A DNA stretch of 64,000 nucleotides from Staphylospora marina (GCF_003856495.1 NZ_CP034118.1:1096001-1160000); one strand, 5' to 3'; positions 39,252 through 49,229 are shown, numbered from the stretch's first letter. Notes: a model not told the origin generated them from the sequence alone. Program-made: numbers and translations.

Positions 39252-40367
39252 GTGTTGGCCGTGGAACCGATTCGGGTTCTCGCGATCAATCCGGGGTCCA
39301 CGTCCACCAAAATCGGCGTGTTTGATGACGAAAAGCCGGTATTGGTGGAGACCCTCCGCCATGATCCCGCGGAGATCGCGAAGTACAAGGACTTGTATGA
39401 CCAATATCCGTTCCGCAAACAGGTGATTCTGGATACGCTGGATCGCGAGGGCATCAACCTCACCCGGTTGAATGCCGTGGTCGGGCGGGGCGGACTGTTG
39501 AGACCCATCCCCGGGGGAACGTATACGGTGAACGATGCCATGATCGCCGATTTGCTCTCCGGGGAATACGGTGTGCACGCTTCCAATCTGGGGGCGATGA
39601 TCGCACAGGAAATTTCCAGGCAACTGAACATCCCGGCCTTCATCGTCGACCCGGTCGTCGTTGACGAGTTGGAGCCGGTTGCCCGCATTTCCGGCATCCC
39701 GGAGATCGAACGACGCAGCATCTTCCACGCGCTCAACCAGAAAGCCGTGGCGCGCCGGGTGGCCAAGAAAAACGGGACGAGCTATGACAAGGTGAACTAC
39801 ATCGTCGCCCACATGGGTGGCGGCATCACCGTCGGTGCTCACAGACAAGGACGCGTCATTGACGTGAACAACGGGTTGCACGGGGAAGGACCCTTTTCGC
39901 CGGAGCGGGCGGGCACCATTCCGGTCGGGGATCTGGTGGCGCTCAGCTTCTCCGGCAAGTATTTCGCCAGTGAGATCATGAAAATGATCGTGGGGAAAGG
40001 CGGGCTGATGGGCTATCTGGGCACCACCGACGCCCGCGATGTGGAAGAGATGATCGAAAAAGGCGACGAACAGGCCAAATTGGTTTATGAAGCGATGGCC
40101 TATCAGGTGGCCAAGGAAATCGGGGCCTGCTCTTCCGTGTTGGAAGGCAAGGTGGACGGAATCATTCTCACCGGTGGACTGGCTTACGGCAAAATGTTCA
40201 CCGACATGATCACCAAACGGGTAGCGTGGATCGCACCGGTGCATGTGGTGCCCGGTGAAAACGAGCTCCAGGCTCTGGTGGAAGGCGCTCTGCGCGTTCT
40301 TCGAGGGGAAGAGGAAGCAAAGACCTACCCGCCGGTCAAAGAAGGAGTGACAGTGACCCATGGCTGA
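39252..40367 (+). CDS. buk: Butyrate kinase
   Basis: Transfers the phosphate of butyryl phosphate (from Ptb) to ADP. The 371-residue ASKHA-fold kinase shows the N-terminal [13 protein letters not shown], the central [11 protein letters not shown] and the C-terminal [10 protein letters not shown]. The start is uncertain: GTG at 39252, TTG at 39255 or GTG at 39261; GAGGAAA and GGAG sites fit different choices. It overlaps lpdV by 8 nt. Confidence 0.94.
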   Translation: MLAVEPIRVLAINPGSTSTKIGVFDDEKPVLVETLRHDPAEIAKYKDLYDQYPFRKQVILDTLDREGINLTRLNAVVGRGGLLRPIPGGTYTVNDAMIADLLSGEYGVHASNLGAMIAQEISRQLNIPAFIVDPVVVDELEPVARISGIPEIERRSIFHALNQKAVARRVAKKNGTSYDKVNYIVAHMGGGITVGAHRQGRVIDVNNGLHGEGPFSPERAGTIPVGDLVALSFSGKYFASEIMKMIVGKGGLMGYLGTTDARDVEEMIEKGDEQAKLVYEAMAYQVAKEIGACSSVLEGKVDGIILTGGLAYGKMFTDMITKRVAWIAPVHVVPGENELQALVEGALRVLRGEEEAKTYPPVKEGVTVTHG

Positions 40368-41784
40368 AAACTACGATCTGGTCGTGCTGGGTGCGGGACC
40401 GGGCGGCTACGTGGCCGCCGTCCGCGCCGCCCAGTTGGGCATGAAAGTGGCCGTCGTCGAACGTGAACGGGTCGGCGGTGTCTGTCTCAACAAAGGATGC
40501 ATTCCGAGCAAAACCTTGCTCCGGAGCGCCGAATTGTATCACAATATGAAGGAAAGTGCCGAATACGGCATTCAAGTCGCAGGAGTGGAGCTGGACTTTG
40601 CGGGCGTGATGAAGCGCAAGCAAAAAGTGGTCGACACCCTGCACGGCATGGTGGAAGGTCTGCTCAAACGAAACAAGATTGACGTGTACCGCGGAACCGG
40701 GCGGATTCTCGGACCGTCCATCTTCTCTCCGATGCCGGGAACCATTTCGGTGGAAAAAGAGGACGGCAGTGAACCGGACATGCTGGTTCCCCAATACGTC
40801 ATCATCGCCACCGGCTCCCGTCCGCGCTCGCTTCCGGGGCTCGAAATCGACGGAACGTACGTGATGAACAGCGACCACGCGCTTCAAATGGAAACGCTTC
40901 CGAAGTCGATGGTGATCATCGGAGGCGGCGTGATCGGCATCGAGTGGGCTTCCATGCTGAACGATTTCGGCGTGGAAGTGACGGTTGTCGAATTTGCCGA
41001 CCGGATTCTCCCGTTCGAAGATCCGGACGTCAGCCGGGAAATGACCCGGATCCTGAAAAAACGCGGTGTCACCGTTCACACCGGTGCCAAGGTGCTTCCG
41101 GAGACGGTCAAGCGGGAAGGCGACATGGTCGTGCTGTCGGCGGAAAAAGGCGGAAACACCATCAATCTCAGCGCCGAACGGGTCCTCGTTTCCGTCGGTC
41201 GCCAACCCAACATCGACGACATCGGACTGCACAACACGTCGATCGAGACGGAAAAAGGCTTCATCAAAGTCAACGAATACATGCAGACCAAAGAGAAGCA
41301 CATTTTCGCCATCGGTGACGTGGTCGGCGGCTATCAGTTGGCACACGTGGCATCCGCGGAAGGAATCATCGCCGTTGAGTACATCGCCGGCAAAAATCCC
41401 GAACCGCTCAATCCGTTGCATGTGCCGCGTTGCACGTACAGCCGTCCCGAAGTGGGCAGCATCGGTCTGACCGAAGCCGAGGCCAAGGAACAAGGGTACG
41501 AAGTGAAAGTCGGCAAATTCCCGTTCCGGGGAGTCGGAAAGGCTTTGGTCTTCGGAGAAGTGGACGGATTCATCAAAATCATCTCCGACAAGAAAACGGA
41601 TGATTTGCTGGGCGTTCACATCATCGGTCCCCATGCCACCGACATGATCTCCGAAGCCGGTCTGGCCAAAGTGCTCGATGCCACCGCCTGGGAGATCGCC
41701 CACACCATCCACCCGCATCCCACGCTGTCCGAAGCGTTCATGGAAGCGGCTCATGCCGTTGACGGCAAACCGATCCACAGCTGA
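40360..41784 (+). CDS. lpdV: Dihydrolipoyl dehydrogenase (E3) of the Bkd complex
   Basis: FAD enzyme re-oxidising dihydrolipoyl-E2 with NAD+. The 474-residue product has the FAD motif [10 protein letters not shown], the redox disulfide Cys42/Cys47 in [13 protein letters not shown], the NAD motif [11 protein letters not shown], and the C-terminal catalytic [10 protein letters not shown]. Position in the operon marks it as the branched-chain-specific E3. Confidence 0.96.
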   Translation: MAENYDLVVLGAGPGGYVAAVRAAQLGMKVAVVERERVGGVCLNKGCIPSKTLLRSAELYHNMKESAEYGIQVAGVELDFAGVMKRKQKVVDTLHGMVEGLLKRNKIDVYRGTGRILGPSIFSPMPGTISVEKEDGSEPDMLVPQYVIIATGSRPRSLPGLEIDGTYVMNSDHALQMETLPKSMVIIGGGVIGIEWASMLNDFGVEVTVVEFADRILPFEDPDVSREMTRILKKRGVTVHTGAKVLPETVKREGDMVVLSAEKGGNTINLSAERVLVSVGRQPNIDDIGLHNTSIETEKGFIKVNEYMQTKEKHIFAIGDVVGGYQLAHVASAEGIIAVEYIAGKNPEPLNPLHVPRCTYSRPEVGSIGLTEAEAKEQGYEVKVGKFPFRGVGKALVFGEVDGFIKIISDKKTDDLLGVHIIGPHATDMISEAGLAKVLDATAWEIAHTIHPHPTLSEAFMEAAHAVDGKPIHS

Positions 41785-41810
41785 TTGACTGAAACGAGGG
41801 AGGAACACCC

Positions 41811-42809
41811 ATGAGCGAACTGAACCACAGAGAACTGGGCCTCACCGATGAACAGGCATATGAGATGTACCGGTACATGCTGCTGGCGCGCAAATTGGAT
41901 GAGCGTCAATGGTTGTTGAACCGCGCGGGCAAAATTCCCTTCGTGATTTCCTGCCAGGGCCAGGAAGCCATCCAGGTGGGCACCGCTTTCGCGCTCGACC
42001 GGGAGAAAGACTGGCTCTGCCCGTACTACCGTGACCTCGGCATGGTTCTGGTCTTCGGCCAATCTCCCCGCGATCAAATGCTGTCCGCCTTTGCGAAAGC
42101 GGAAGACCCGAACTCCGGCGGCCGTCAGATGCCGGGGCATTTCGGTGACCACCGCTTCCGCATCGTGACCGGCTCCAGCCCGGTGACCACCCAGGTTCTG
42201 CACGCCGTCGGTGTGGCCTACGCCGGTCGGAAGCTGGAAAACCGCGATGACTTCGTCGTGCTGACCACCTGCGGCGAAGGATCCAGCAACCAGGGCGACT
42301 GGCATGAAGCGATGAACTTTGCCGGCGTACATAAGTTGCCGGTGATCTTCATGGTGGAAAACAACCAGTATGCCATCTCCGTACCGCTTGAGAAACAGGT
42401 GGCCGGCGGTGAAGTTTGGAAACGCGCGGCCGGATACGGCATGCCCGGCGTCCGCGTGGACGGAAACAATCCGCTGGAAGTGTACAAGGCGATCAAGGAA
42501 GCCCGCGAACGTGCGATCCGCGGTGAAGGGCCGACCCTGATCGAAGCGGTTTCCTACCGTTTGGTTCCGCACTCCAGCGACGACGACGACCGCACCTACC
42601 GCAGCCGCGAGGAAGTCGAAGAGGCGAAGAAGAAGGACTCCCTGCTCCAATACAAGGACTACCTCTACCAAGAAGGGATCCTGAACGAAGAAAAGGAAGC
42701 GGCCCTGAACGACGAGATCGCCAAGCTTGTCAACGATGCGACCGAATACGCCGAAAACGCTCCGTATCCGGCTCCGGAAGAGCTGTACAAGCACGTTTAT
42801 GCTGAATAA
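41811..42809 (+). CDS. bkdAA: Branched-chain 2-oxoacid dehydrogenase E1 alpha
   Basis: ThDP-dependent decarboxylase alpha subunit. The 332-residue product carries the ThDP motif GEGSSNQGDWHEAMNFA and the phosphorylation-loop-like RSREEVEEA near the C-terminus. Partner of BkdAB 21 nt downstream. Good GGGAGGAA site before the ATG. Confidence 0.95.
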   Translation: MSELNHRELGLTDEQAYEMYRYMLLARKLDERQWLLNRAGKIPFVISCQGQEAIQVGTAFALDREKDWLCPYYRDLGMVLVFGQSPRDQMLSAFAKAEDPNSGGRQMPGHFGDHRFRIVTGSSPVTTQVLHAVGVAYAGRKLENRDDFVVLTTCGEGSSNQGDWHEAMNFAGVHKLPVIFMVENNQYAISVPLEKQVAGGEVWKRAAGYGMPGVRVDGNNPLEVYKAIKEARERAIRGEGPTLIEAVSYRLVPHSSDDDDRTYRSREEVEEAKKKDSLLQYKDYLYQEGILNEEKEAALNDEIAKLVNDATEYAENAPYPAPEELYKHVYAE

Positions 42810-42830
42810 TGGCAGGAGGAGAGAGAAGCT

Positions 42831-43814
42831 ATGCCGGTCATTTCCTATATCGATGCTGTGACTCAAGCGCTGAAGGAAGAGATGGAACGCGATCCCCGTG
42901 TGTTCGTGTTGGGAGAAGACGTCGGCAAACGCGGCGGGGTGTTCCGCGCAACGGTCGGTTTGTATGAACAATTCGGCGAGTACCGCGTACTGGACACCCC
43001 GCTGACCGAGTCGGCCATTGCGGGCGTGGCGATCGGTGCCGCCGCATACGGTATGCGTCCGGTGGCGGAAATGCAGTTCGCCGATTTCATCATGCCGGCT
43101 TTCAACCAGATCGTCAGTGAAGCGGCCCGGTTCCGTTATCGCTCCAACGGAAAATGGAGCTGCCCGATGGTCATCCGCGCACCGTACGGCGGTGGCGTTC
43201 ACGGAGCACTGTATCACTCGCAAAGCGTGGAGAAACTCTTCATGGGAGTGCCCGGCCTGAAAATCGTCATGCCGTCCACTCCGTACGACGTGAAAGGTCT
43301 TCTCAAGTCCGCCATCCGTGATGAAGATCCGGTTCTGTTCTTTGAGCACAAACGTTGCTACCGACTCATCAAGGGTGAGGTTCCGGAAGGGGACTACACG
43401 GTGCCGATCGGCAAAGCCGAAGTGAAGCGGGAAGGCACCGACGTCACCGTGATCAGTTACGGTTTGACGCTCCATTTTGCCCTTCAGGCTGCCGAGATGC
43501 TGGAAAAAGAGGGCATCAGCGTGCACGTGCTCGACTTGCGCACGATCAAGCCGCTTGACAAAGAAGCGATTTTGGAAGCGACCGCGAAGACGGGCAAAGT
43601 GCTGGTCGTCCATGAAGACAACCTGACCGGCGGAGTCGGAGCCGAAGTGGCCGCTCTGATTACCGAGCATGCATTCTTCGAACTGGATGCGCCGGTGCGT
43701 CGTTTGGCAGGTCCGGATGTTCCGGCCATGCCGTACAGCCCGCCGTTGGAAAAGGAATTCATGCTGAATCCCGACAAAATTGCCGCCGCGATCCGCGACC
43801 TGGCTGAATTCTGA
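42831..43814 (+). CDS. bkdAB: Branched-chain 2-oxoacid dehydrogenase E1 beta
   Basis: Beta subunit of the E1 heterotetramer. The 327-residue transketolase-like protein shows GEDVGKRGGVFRAT, DTPLTESAIAGVAIGAA, and the C-terminal DLRTIKPLD. AGGAGGAGAG precedes the ATG. Confidence 0.95.
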   Translation: MPVISYIDAVTQALKEEMERDPRVFVLGEDVGKRGGVFRATVGLYEQFGEYRVLDTPLTESAIAGVAIGAAAYGMRPVAEMQFADFIMPAFNQIVSEAARFRYRSNGKWSCPMVIRAPYGGGVHGALYHSQSVEKLFMGVPGLKIVMPSTPYDVKGLLKSAIRDEDPVLFFEHKRCYRLIKGEVPEGDYTVPIGKAEVKREGTDVTVISYGLTLHFALQAAEMLEKEGISVHVLDLRTIKPLDKEAILEATAKTGKVLVVHEDNLTGGVGAEVAALITEHAFFELDAPVRRLAGPDVPAMPYSPPLEKEFMLNPDKIAAAIRDLAEF

Positions 43815-43834
43815 GCAGAACGAGGAGGACAATC

Positions 43835-45169
43835 ATGGCAACGGATATTCTGATGCCTCAGCTCGGGGAGAGCGTGACGGAAGGCACCATCGTCAAATGG
43901 CTCAAAAAACCGGGCGATCCCGTCGAAAAATATGAACCGATCTGTGAGGTTTCCACCGACAAGGTGAACGCGGAAGTGCCGTCCACCGTAACCGGAAAAA
44001 TGGCCGAAATCATCGTGGAAGAAGGCACCACCGTGGCCGTCGGCCAGCTGATTTGCCGCATCGCGGCGGAAGGGGAGGATGTCGCGCCGGCACCTTCTCC
44101 GGCTCCGGCTGCCGAATCCGCTCCGGAGGCAACCGCTCCGGCCGAAGCCGCTCCGGCTGCGGCACAGCCCGCCGCCGCACCCGCCAAAGGCGCAACCAAA
44201 GGCCGTTTCTCCCCGGCCGTGCTGCGCCTGGCGGAAGAGCACAACATTGACCTGTCCCTTCTTCAGGGAACCGGGAAAGGCGGTCGCATTACCCGCAAAG
44301 ACGTGTTGGCCGCCATTGAAAAAGGCATCGGCAAAGCCGGAAGCGCTCCGGCGACGCCTGCCGCAACGCCCGCGCCGGCACCTTCTCCGGCACCGACCCC
44401 GGCTGCCGCTCCTGCTCCGGCCACCGCACCGGCTTCGCCGTCTTCCGGTCTGCCGTCAGGCGTCGTGATCGAAGAAGGCGACATCGAAATTCCGGTGACC
44501 AACGTTCGCAAAACCATCGCCCAGCGCATGGTTCAGTCCAAGCACGAAGCTCCGCATGCCTGGACCATGATGGAGGTGGACGTGACCGGTCTGGTGCAGC
44601 TGCGCAACAAGATGAAGGATGACTTCAAGAAGCGCGAAGGCGTCAGCCTGACCTTCATGCCGTTCTTCATCAAGGCGGTCACCGACACCCTGAAAGAGTT
44701 CCCGATGCTGAACTCCGTCTGGGCCGGAGACAAGATCATCCTGAAGAAACGGATCAACATCTCCATCGCCGTGGCCACCGACGACGCGTTGTACGTTCCG
44801 GTCATCCACGACGCCGATGAGAAGAGCATTCTCGGACTGGCCCGGGAAGTGCACCGGCTGGCCGACAAAACCCGCAAGGGCAAACTGGACCTGAAGGACT
44901 TGCAGGGAGGCACCTTCACCGTCAACAACACCGGTTCGTTCGGTTCCGTGCTGTCCACGCCGATCATCAACCATCCGCAAGCGGCGATCATCTCCTTCGA
45001 GGCGATCGTCAAGCGTCCGGTCGTCAAAGACGGTATGATCGCGGTGAGAGACATGATGAACATCTGCATCTCGCTCGACCACCGCGTGCTTGACGGACTC
45101 ATCTGCGGCCGCTTCCTCCAGCGGGTCAAGGAACGCCTGGAGGCTTGGGGTCCGGACAGCCAAATCTGA
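43835..45169 (+). CDS. bkdB: Branched-chain 2-oxoacid dehydrogenase E2
   Basis: Lipoyl-bearing acyltransferase core. The 444-residue product has an N-terminal lipoyl domain with Lys43 in STDKVNAE, an Ala/Pro-rich linker (about residues 80-115), an E3-binding domain (FSPAVLRLAEEHNIDL), a second Ala/Pro linker, and the catalytic CoA acyltransferase domain ending in SLDHRVLDG. A terminator follows, then lipB, which supplies the octanoyl group for its lipoylation. Confidence 0.96.
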   Translation: MATDILMPQLGESVTEGTIVKWLKKPGDPVEKYEPICEVSTDKVNAEVPSTVTGKMAEIIVEEGTTVAVGQLICRIAAEGEDVAPAPSPAPAAESAPEATAPAEAAPAAAQPAAAPAKGATKGRFSPAVLRLAEEHNIDLSLLQGTGKGGRITRKDVLAAIEKGIGKAGSAPATPAATPAPAPSPAPTPAAAPAPATAPASPSSGLPSGVVIEEGDIEIPVTNVRKTIAQRMVQSKHEAPHAWTMMEVDVTGLVQLRNKMKDDFKKREGVSLTFMPFFIKAVTDTLKEFPMLNSVWAGDKIILKKRINISIAVATDDALYVPVIHDADEKSILGLAREVHRLADKTRKGKLDLKDLQGGTFTVNNTGSFGSVLSTPIINHPQAAIISFEAIVKRPVVKDGMIAVRDMMNICISLDHRVLDGLICGRFLQRVKERLEAWGPDSQI

Positions 45170-45186
45170 TTTCACATATTTCCTCA

Positions 45187-45215
45187 GGCATCCCGGCTCC
45201 ACCGGGGTGCCTTTT
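45187..45215 (+). terminator. Terminator of the bkd operon
   Basis: GGCATCCCGG (45187-45196) pairs with CCGGGGTGCC (45202-45211) with one G-T pair, followed by TTTTC. The T-run is short, so read-through into lipB is plausible. Confidence 0.7.
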
Positions 45216-45236
45216 CGCATGAAAGGCGGTGACTCC

Positions 45237-45902
45237 ATGTTTCACATTCACAGACTTGGTCTCGTTCCGTATATGGAAGCTTGGGATCTGCAGAAAGATT
45301 GGGTGGCCAAAATCGATGCGGGCGAATCCGGAAACCGCCTGCTCCTGCTCGAACACCCGCACACCATCACATTGGGGCGCGGATTTCACCAGGAAAACCT
45401 CATTTTTTCCAAAGAGTATTACGACCGGCAGGGGATTTCCATCGTGGAAATTGACCGGGGAGGCGATGTCACATACCATGGCCCCGGCCAACTCGTGGGC
45501 TATCCCATTTTTCATCTCGGCGAACGCGGGAATGATTCACACGGATATTTGCGCGACCTGGAGGAGGCGCTCATCATTGCTCTCAAAGAATTCGGCATTG
45601 AAGGCGGTCGCAAAGCCCCTTATACGGGTGTGTGGGTGGGGGACGTGAAAATCGCCGCCATCGGTGTCAAATTCAACCGCGGACGCAAAAACCGCGGATA
45701 CATCACCAGTCACGGCTTTGCTCTCAACGTAAACACGGATCTCCGTTACTTCAATCTCATCATCCCCTGTGGCATCCGTGAATTCGGCGTCACGTCCATG
45801 CAGCAAATCCTGGGACGTGAAGTGGACGTGAATCATGTCATGGATGCCGTGGTGAGGGGGTTTGAGCAAGTGTTCGGCTGGAAGGCGGAACCGGCTGAAT
45901 AG
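45237..45902 (+). CDS. lipB: Octanoyl-[acyl carrier protein] transferase LipB
   Basis: Transfers octanoate to lipoyl domains. The 221-residue product has the LipB pattern: GDVTYHGPGQLVGYP, GVWVGDVKIAAIGVKFNR (catalytic Lys region), and the active Cys (about 178) in IIPCGI. The start ATG follows AAGGCGGTG. Position right after bkdB supports serving the E2 lipoyl domain. Bacillus subtilis instead uses LipM/LipL, so a classical LipB here is of note. Confidence 0.92.
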   Translation: MFHIHRLGLVPYMEAWDLQKDWVAKIDAGESGNRLLLLEHPHTITLGRGFHQENLIFSKEYYDRQGISIVEIDRGGDVTYHGPGQLVGYPIFHLGERGNDSHGYLRDLEEALIIALKEFGIEGGRKAPYTGVWVGDVKIAAIGVKFNRGRKNRGYITSHGFALNVNTDLRYFNLIIPCGIREFGVTSMQQILGREVDVNHVMDAVVRGFEQVFGWKAEPAE

Positions 45903-46041
45903 GAAAGCGGGGAACGGAATGCCGGCCGTTCGGGGCGTGTGTGACGGGGGGCATGCATGCCGATCCTTGTTCCCCGGTTTTTTCGATGCAACTCTTTCCG
46001 GGCTTGTTTGCCCGCACTTCCCAATCGTGTCAAGAAAGGAG

Positions 46042-46074
46042 TATAATGTTCACATAAAAGTCATAAATGTGAAC
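46042..46074 (+). promoter_or_regulatory. Promoter -10 with flanking inverted repeat
   Basis: A perfect TATAAT (46042-46047) is followed at once by GTTCACAT (46048-46055) and ATGTGAAC (46067-46074), an 8-bp inverted repeat with an 11-nt spacer. It covers the expected start site and could be an operator or a 5' mRNA hairpin. No good -35 is visible. Confidence 0.5.
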
Positions 46075-46101
46075 CGCTGGCATCGATAGGGGGACAACAC
46101 C

Positions 46102-46434
46102 ATGGGCAAGTCGGTCCGGTATGTGTTTTGGACGCTTGTGACAATGGGCGTGGAAGCGGGGATCACATGGTTTTTGGCATCCACGTTTGCCATGCCGTTC
46201 GAAGAACTGGTCTTTTTCGTTTCCATTGTCGGCGCGACGGTCGTGTGGTTTTTCACCAGTCAAGGCAGCTTCAGCTCCATGGTGGCGGATACGGGCGTTC
46301 AGGCCACGACCGGACACAGGATGGAGCAGGAGAAATCGAAGGTGTTCCGGAATCCGGTCTTGTTCGGAGCCCTGCTGTTTGTTCTGGTCTCCGGGATATT
46401 GACGTTGACGGCTTACCGGAACTACATCTTTTGA
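46102..46434 (+). CDS. Unrecognised small membrane protein
   Basis: A 110-residue protein with three predicted transmembrane helices (about residues 8-30, 33-52 and 84-103) and a polar loop TGVQATTGHRMEQEK between the second and third. I do not recognise the family. The upstream promoter with its inverted repeat suggests regulated expression. The ribosome site is a weak GGGGGAC. Confidence 0.6.
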   Translation: MGKSVRYVFWTLVTMGVEAGITWFLASTFAMPFEELVFFVSIVGATVVWFFTSQGSFSSMVADTGVQATTGHRMEQEKSKVFRNPVLFGALLFVLVSGILTLTAYRNYIF

Positions 46435-46547
46435 GACCGGTTCGGGAGGAGCCGGCGGGCGGCACATTCTTTGCGAAAAATCGAAGGGATTCCTTCTCCC
46501 GGGAGGGGAGAGAGAATCCCTTCGTTCGTTTAAGAGGAATGATCTTC

Positions 46548-48176
46548 TCAGAGGTTTACGGCCTGGTCCACGGATCGGGGGGAGGAATGGATGTGGCAAA
46601 GTGCTCGTTTCAAGCAGCCGTCCGGATCGAAAAGCCAGTCCGACGGCAAGATCCGCACGGTTCCGCAGGATTCGTCCAAGTCGTCATCAGGCACGATCCA
46701 GCCTTCCTGAAGTCGAAACCTGCGCGATGTCCATTCCAGCCGGAGCGTTCCATGGCGGTCATCCCTGATTCTGCATCCAATGATCCGGATCCTCTCCGGC
46801 GATTCCGGAACGGAAAAGAGGGAAGAGCCGTCCGGATAAGTTTTGGCGGCGGCTTCCCGCTCCGCCAGTTTCATCAGTTCCTCCAACACCCGTTTCTCAC
46901 ACAGAATCCGCTCCTGCAGAGATCTTTGCTTGCTCTCAAGCCCCAACCATTTTTCATGCATGTGACGGATCAAACGCCCCAGCTTTTCCAACTTGCTGGA
47001 ATTTAGGCTCCACTCGTGAAGTGTTCGGAAGCGGTGGCTTCCCGGAAACGAGAAGAGTTTTGACAACAATCCGAGCAGAAACCGGGGAAGCTTTTTCTCC
47101 AAGGTTTCTTGCCGGTGTTTGAGAGTACGGTACCGTTCTTGATGTGTCCGCCACTCCCGTTTCAAAACGGCCAGCTGGTTGTCCGTGATGCGGTACTCTT
47201 TCTCGATTTCTTCGAGAACGGAAGCAGTTTGTTTTTTGTGTTCTTCCGCGAGAATGCCGTATCGGTCGGGTCCCAGAGAACCGTTGATCAAACTCCACTC
47301 CAACGAACCGGCGGCACGGTGGAGTTTCCGCTTCATGACGTGGAGCTGAACCCGGGGTGCCGGGAATTCCCGCAAGGATGAATGAAGGGGAACAAGCTGT
47401 TCGGGAAAGGACATCACCATGATGCGGAAATGCTTGTCGGAACGCTTGACGAGTCGACCTCGGACGGCCACCCAATGACCGTGAAGCATGCTTACCGTCC
47501 GGTCGGCATACAACCAGCGCGGAATGCACAATTGGCAGGAAACACCCGAGCGACGGGCGTCTCCGGAGCTGAGTCGCACCTTGTACCAGTCGCCGGAATA
47601 TACGATGTTCTCCACTTTTCCGACCAGCAACACCGGTTTTCCCGATTCTCCCCGCATGGCCGGGGCATCAAAGACATACCCGATGTGATCCGCGTCCGGC
47701 GAAAAAGCCTCATCGGCGAAGGAGTTGAGGTGGAGGCGACTTCTCAGGCTGTGCACTTCCACTTCGGAAAACAACTTGCGAATCCATTGCATGTAACGCG
47801 TTTTCGCCGGATCCGGCCGGAGCGTCCGTGAGATGGAAACGTCCGGCTCCGATGGGTTGTCGTCCGGCGACGAAAGGCGGAATTCTTCTTCGGCCGTCCG
47901 GTTTGCGAAACGTTGCAGGTTTTTGTAAGGGCACGAGGCGTGGTGAACGGTTCCGCTCTTTTTTCGGAAATGCGGGACCGGTTTTCCGGGTCTGAACTCC
48001 AATTCCGTCTTTTTCCCGTGCCGGAGGCAGCCTGTGCACCAATAGGTTTTGCCGCGACCGTACAAATCCGGGTCCATGCTGGAAATCCGTGTTCCACGCT
48101 CGGGATCATGAGCGACCAACAAACGGGATTCCGACGCTTTGCGACCGTTTTTTCGCGGCTTTGCCACCGTGGCCAA
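46548..48176 (-). CDS. CoiA-like zinc-finger/coiled-coil protein of unknown function
   Basis: A 542-residue protein. Residues 47-82 form a putative zinc site CxxC...PHF...C (Cys47, Cys50, His69, Cys82) like the N-terminal finger of CoiA-type competence proteins. Residues about 150-290 are mixed alpha/beta with an OB-like core (VLLVGKVENIVYSGDWYKV), and residues about 300-450 are a long basic coiled coil with a short hydrophobic patch (LLGLLSKLFSF). The rest is beta-rich. The TTG at 48176 is chosen for AAAGGAGG 6 nt upstream. The family is not recognised. It is a single gene between two convergent or divergent small genes and could be accessory. Confidence 0.65.
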   Translation of the reverse strand: MATVAKPRKNGRKASESRLLVAHDPERGTRISSMDPDLYGRGKTYWCTGCLRHGKKTELEFRPGKPVPHFRKKSGTVHHASCPYKNLQRFANRTAEEEFRLSSPDDNPSEPDVSISRTLRPDPAKTRYMQWIRKLFSEVEVHSLRSRLHLNSFADEAFSPDADHIGYVFDAPAMRGESGKPVLLVGKVENIVYSGDWYKVRLSSGDARRSGVSCQLCIPRWLYADRTVSMLHGHWVAVRGRLVKRSDKHFRIMVMSFPEQLVPLHSSLREFPAPRVQLHVMKRKLHRAAGSLEWSLINGSLGPDRYGILAEEHKKQTASVLEEIEKEYRITDNQLAVLKREWRTHQERYRTLKHRQETLEKKLPRFLLGLLSKLFSFPGSHRFRTLHEWSLNSSKLEKLGRLIRHMHEKWLGLESKQRSLQERILCEKRVLEELMKLAEREAAAKTYPDGSSLFSVPESPERIRIIGCRIRDDRHGTLRLEWTSRRFRLQEGWIVPDDDLDESCGTVRILPSDWLFDPDGCLKRALCHIHSSPRSVDQAVNL

Positions 48177-48395
48177 GAGAATCCTCCTTTCGAACTTTGA
48201 CAGGATGATTTCGAATTCTCCCAACCTTATTATAATACAACCTCAATGTGCGGAGACGGAATCATTTCGGAATCGGAATATTTTATCGCTTGCATGGACT
48301 GTTTTTTGTTTCCAATCGTGCAAGAGGAAAAAGATACGGGGCGAGTTGTCCGCCGGGGAGAAGGGAAAGGTACTTTTCCGATTCATTCATCGGAA

Positions 48396-48572
48396 TCAGG
48401 GCGATCCCCGAAAACTCCGGTTCCTCTCCTCTCGCCCGAAGGTCATTGGCATGCCGCCGGAACGTTTTGATCCGTTCACGGCGGTCAGCGGAACGCGAAT
48501 CTCATGGATGATTCCGGGACCGATTCTGTGGACTTTGAGCGGTTTGGTCAGTCGGATCAGATCAAGGGACAC
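48396..48572 (-). CDS. Possible 58-residue protein
   Basis: A GTG-started frame (48572) lies 5 nt after a very good GGAGGTG ribosome site. The predicted product is basic (starts MSLDLIRLTKPLKVHRIG), ends in an Arg-rich tail and has no recognised family. It could be a short peptide, a remnant, or chance. The quality of the ribosome site is the main argument. Confidence 0.35.
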   Translation of the reverse strand: MSLDLIRLTKPLKVHRIGPGIIHEIRVPLTAVNGSKRSGGMPMTFGREERNRSFRGSP

Positions 48573-48714
48573 ATGGTCACCTCCGGAGAATCGTGATCGG
48601 GCATGAGTCGAACGGAGCGTTTTGTTTCACTTCAAGATCTTTGCCGACCTGACGTCATGGTCCATCTTCCCTTTTCAAGTCATGACCCATGCTTTTTTTC
48701 GTGCATGTATGCGG

Positions 48715-48744
48715 TTGAAGCGGAAGAGATGAGGGGAGTATAAT
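48715..48744 (+). promoter_or_regulatory. Promoter for the 93-residue protein gene
   Basis: TTGAAG (48715-48720), 18 nt, then TATAAT (48739-48744). The start would be near 48751, giving an AT-rich leader of about 130 nt. Confidence 0.6.
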
Positions 48745-48882
48745 ATTGGCGTTTGTTGATATGAATGAGTGTTGTCGTTCCCCGGATAAATGAATTTTGA
48801 ATAAGAAAAATTGGTTACATTTGGAGTGTAATTCGACAAAAAACGGGAAAACATCGGATGAAAACAGCAAGGAGGGATCAGC

Positions 48883-49164
48883 ATGGGATACCAGGATTTT
48901 CTCAAAGCAAGAGACCGGCTGCGACTCCTGATCGCTGAATGGGAAATGACGGGACATTGGGACGAATTCGATCCGGATGACTGGATGACCCGGTTCGAAC
49001 AGGCGGCCGAATGGTACTGTCACTTGTGCCGGGAAGTGTTCGAGAGCCGTCCGATCCCACTGGTGGTTTTTCATCCGGCGTTCGGTGAGCCGAAGGAATA
49101 CCGGGTATCCCATGACGGCAGGCGTTTCGGTCTGGAAAGAGTCGCGAAGCGAAAAAACGCCTGA
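48883..49164 (+). CDS. Unrecognised 93-residue protein
   Basis: A small soluble protein: acidic helical N-terminal half (LIAEWEMTGHWDEFDPDDWM), one Cys pair (CHLC), then a strand-rich basic C-terminus (VVFHPAFGEPKEYRVSHDG). GGAGGG precedes the ATG at 48883. A strong terminator follows. Family unknown. Confidence 0.65.
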   Translation: MGYQDFLKARDRLRLLIAEWEMTGHWDEFDPDDWMTRFEQAAEWYCHLCREVFESRPIPLVVFHPAFGEPKEYRVSHDGRRFGLERVAKRKNA

Positions 49165-49193
49165 TGGTCCCTGGATTTGTCCAAGCCGAGCCC

Positions 49194-49229
49194 AAGCTAC
49201 CGTTCGTCACGGACGGGAGCTTTTTTTTT
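49194..49229 (+). terminator. Intrinsic terminator after the 93-residue protein gene
   Basis: AAGCTACCGTTCG (49194-49206) pairs imperfectly with CGGACGGGAGCTT (49210-49222), followed by nine T residues. Convergent with the cysteine-dioxygenase-like gene. Confidence 0.85.

Larger units (their letters stand above)
48225..48882. other. Long gap with one possible small gene
   Basis: About 660 nt between the CoiA-like gene and the next plus-strand gene. It contains a TATAAT-type -10 on the minus strand (near 48234) for the CoiA-like gene, one possible 58-codon gene on the minus strand (48396-48572), and a plus-strand promoter at 48715-48744. A 5-bp dyad TTACA-TGTAA (48815-48831) lies in the leader of the next gene. 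Nothing else stands out. Confidence 0.5.
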
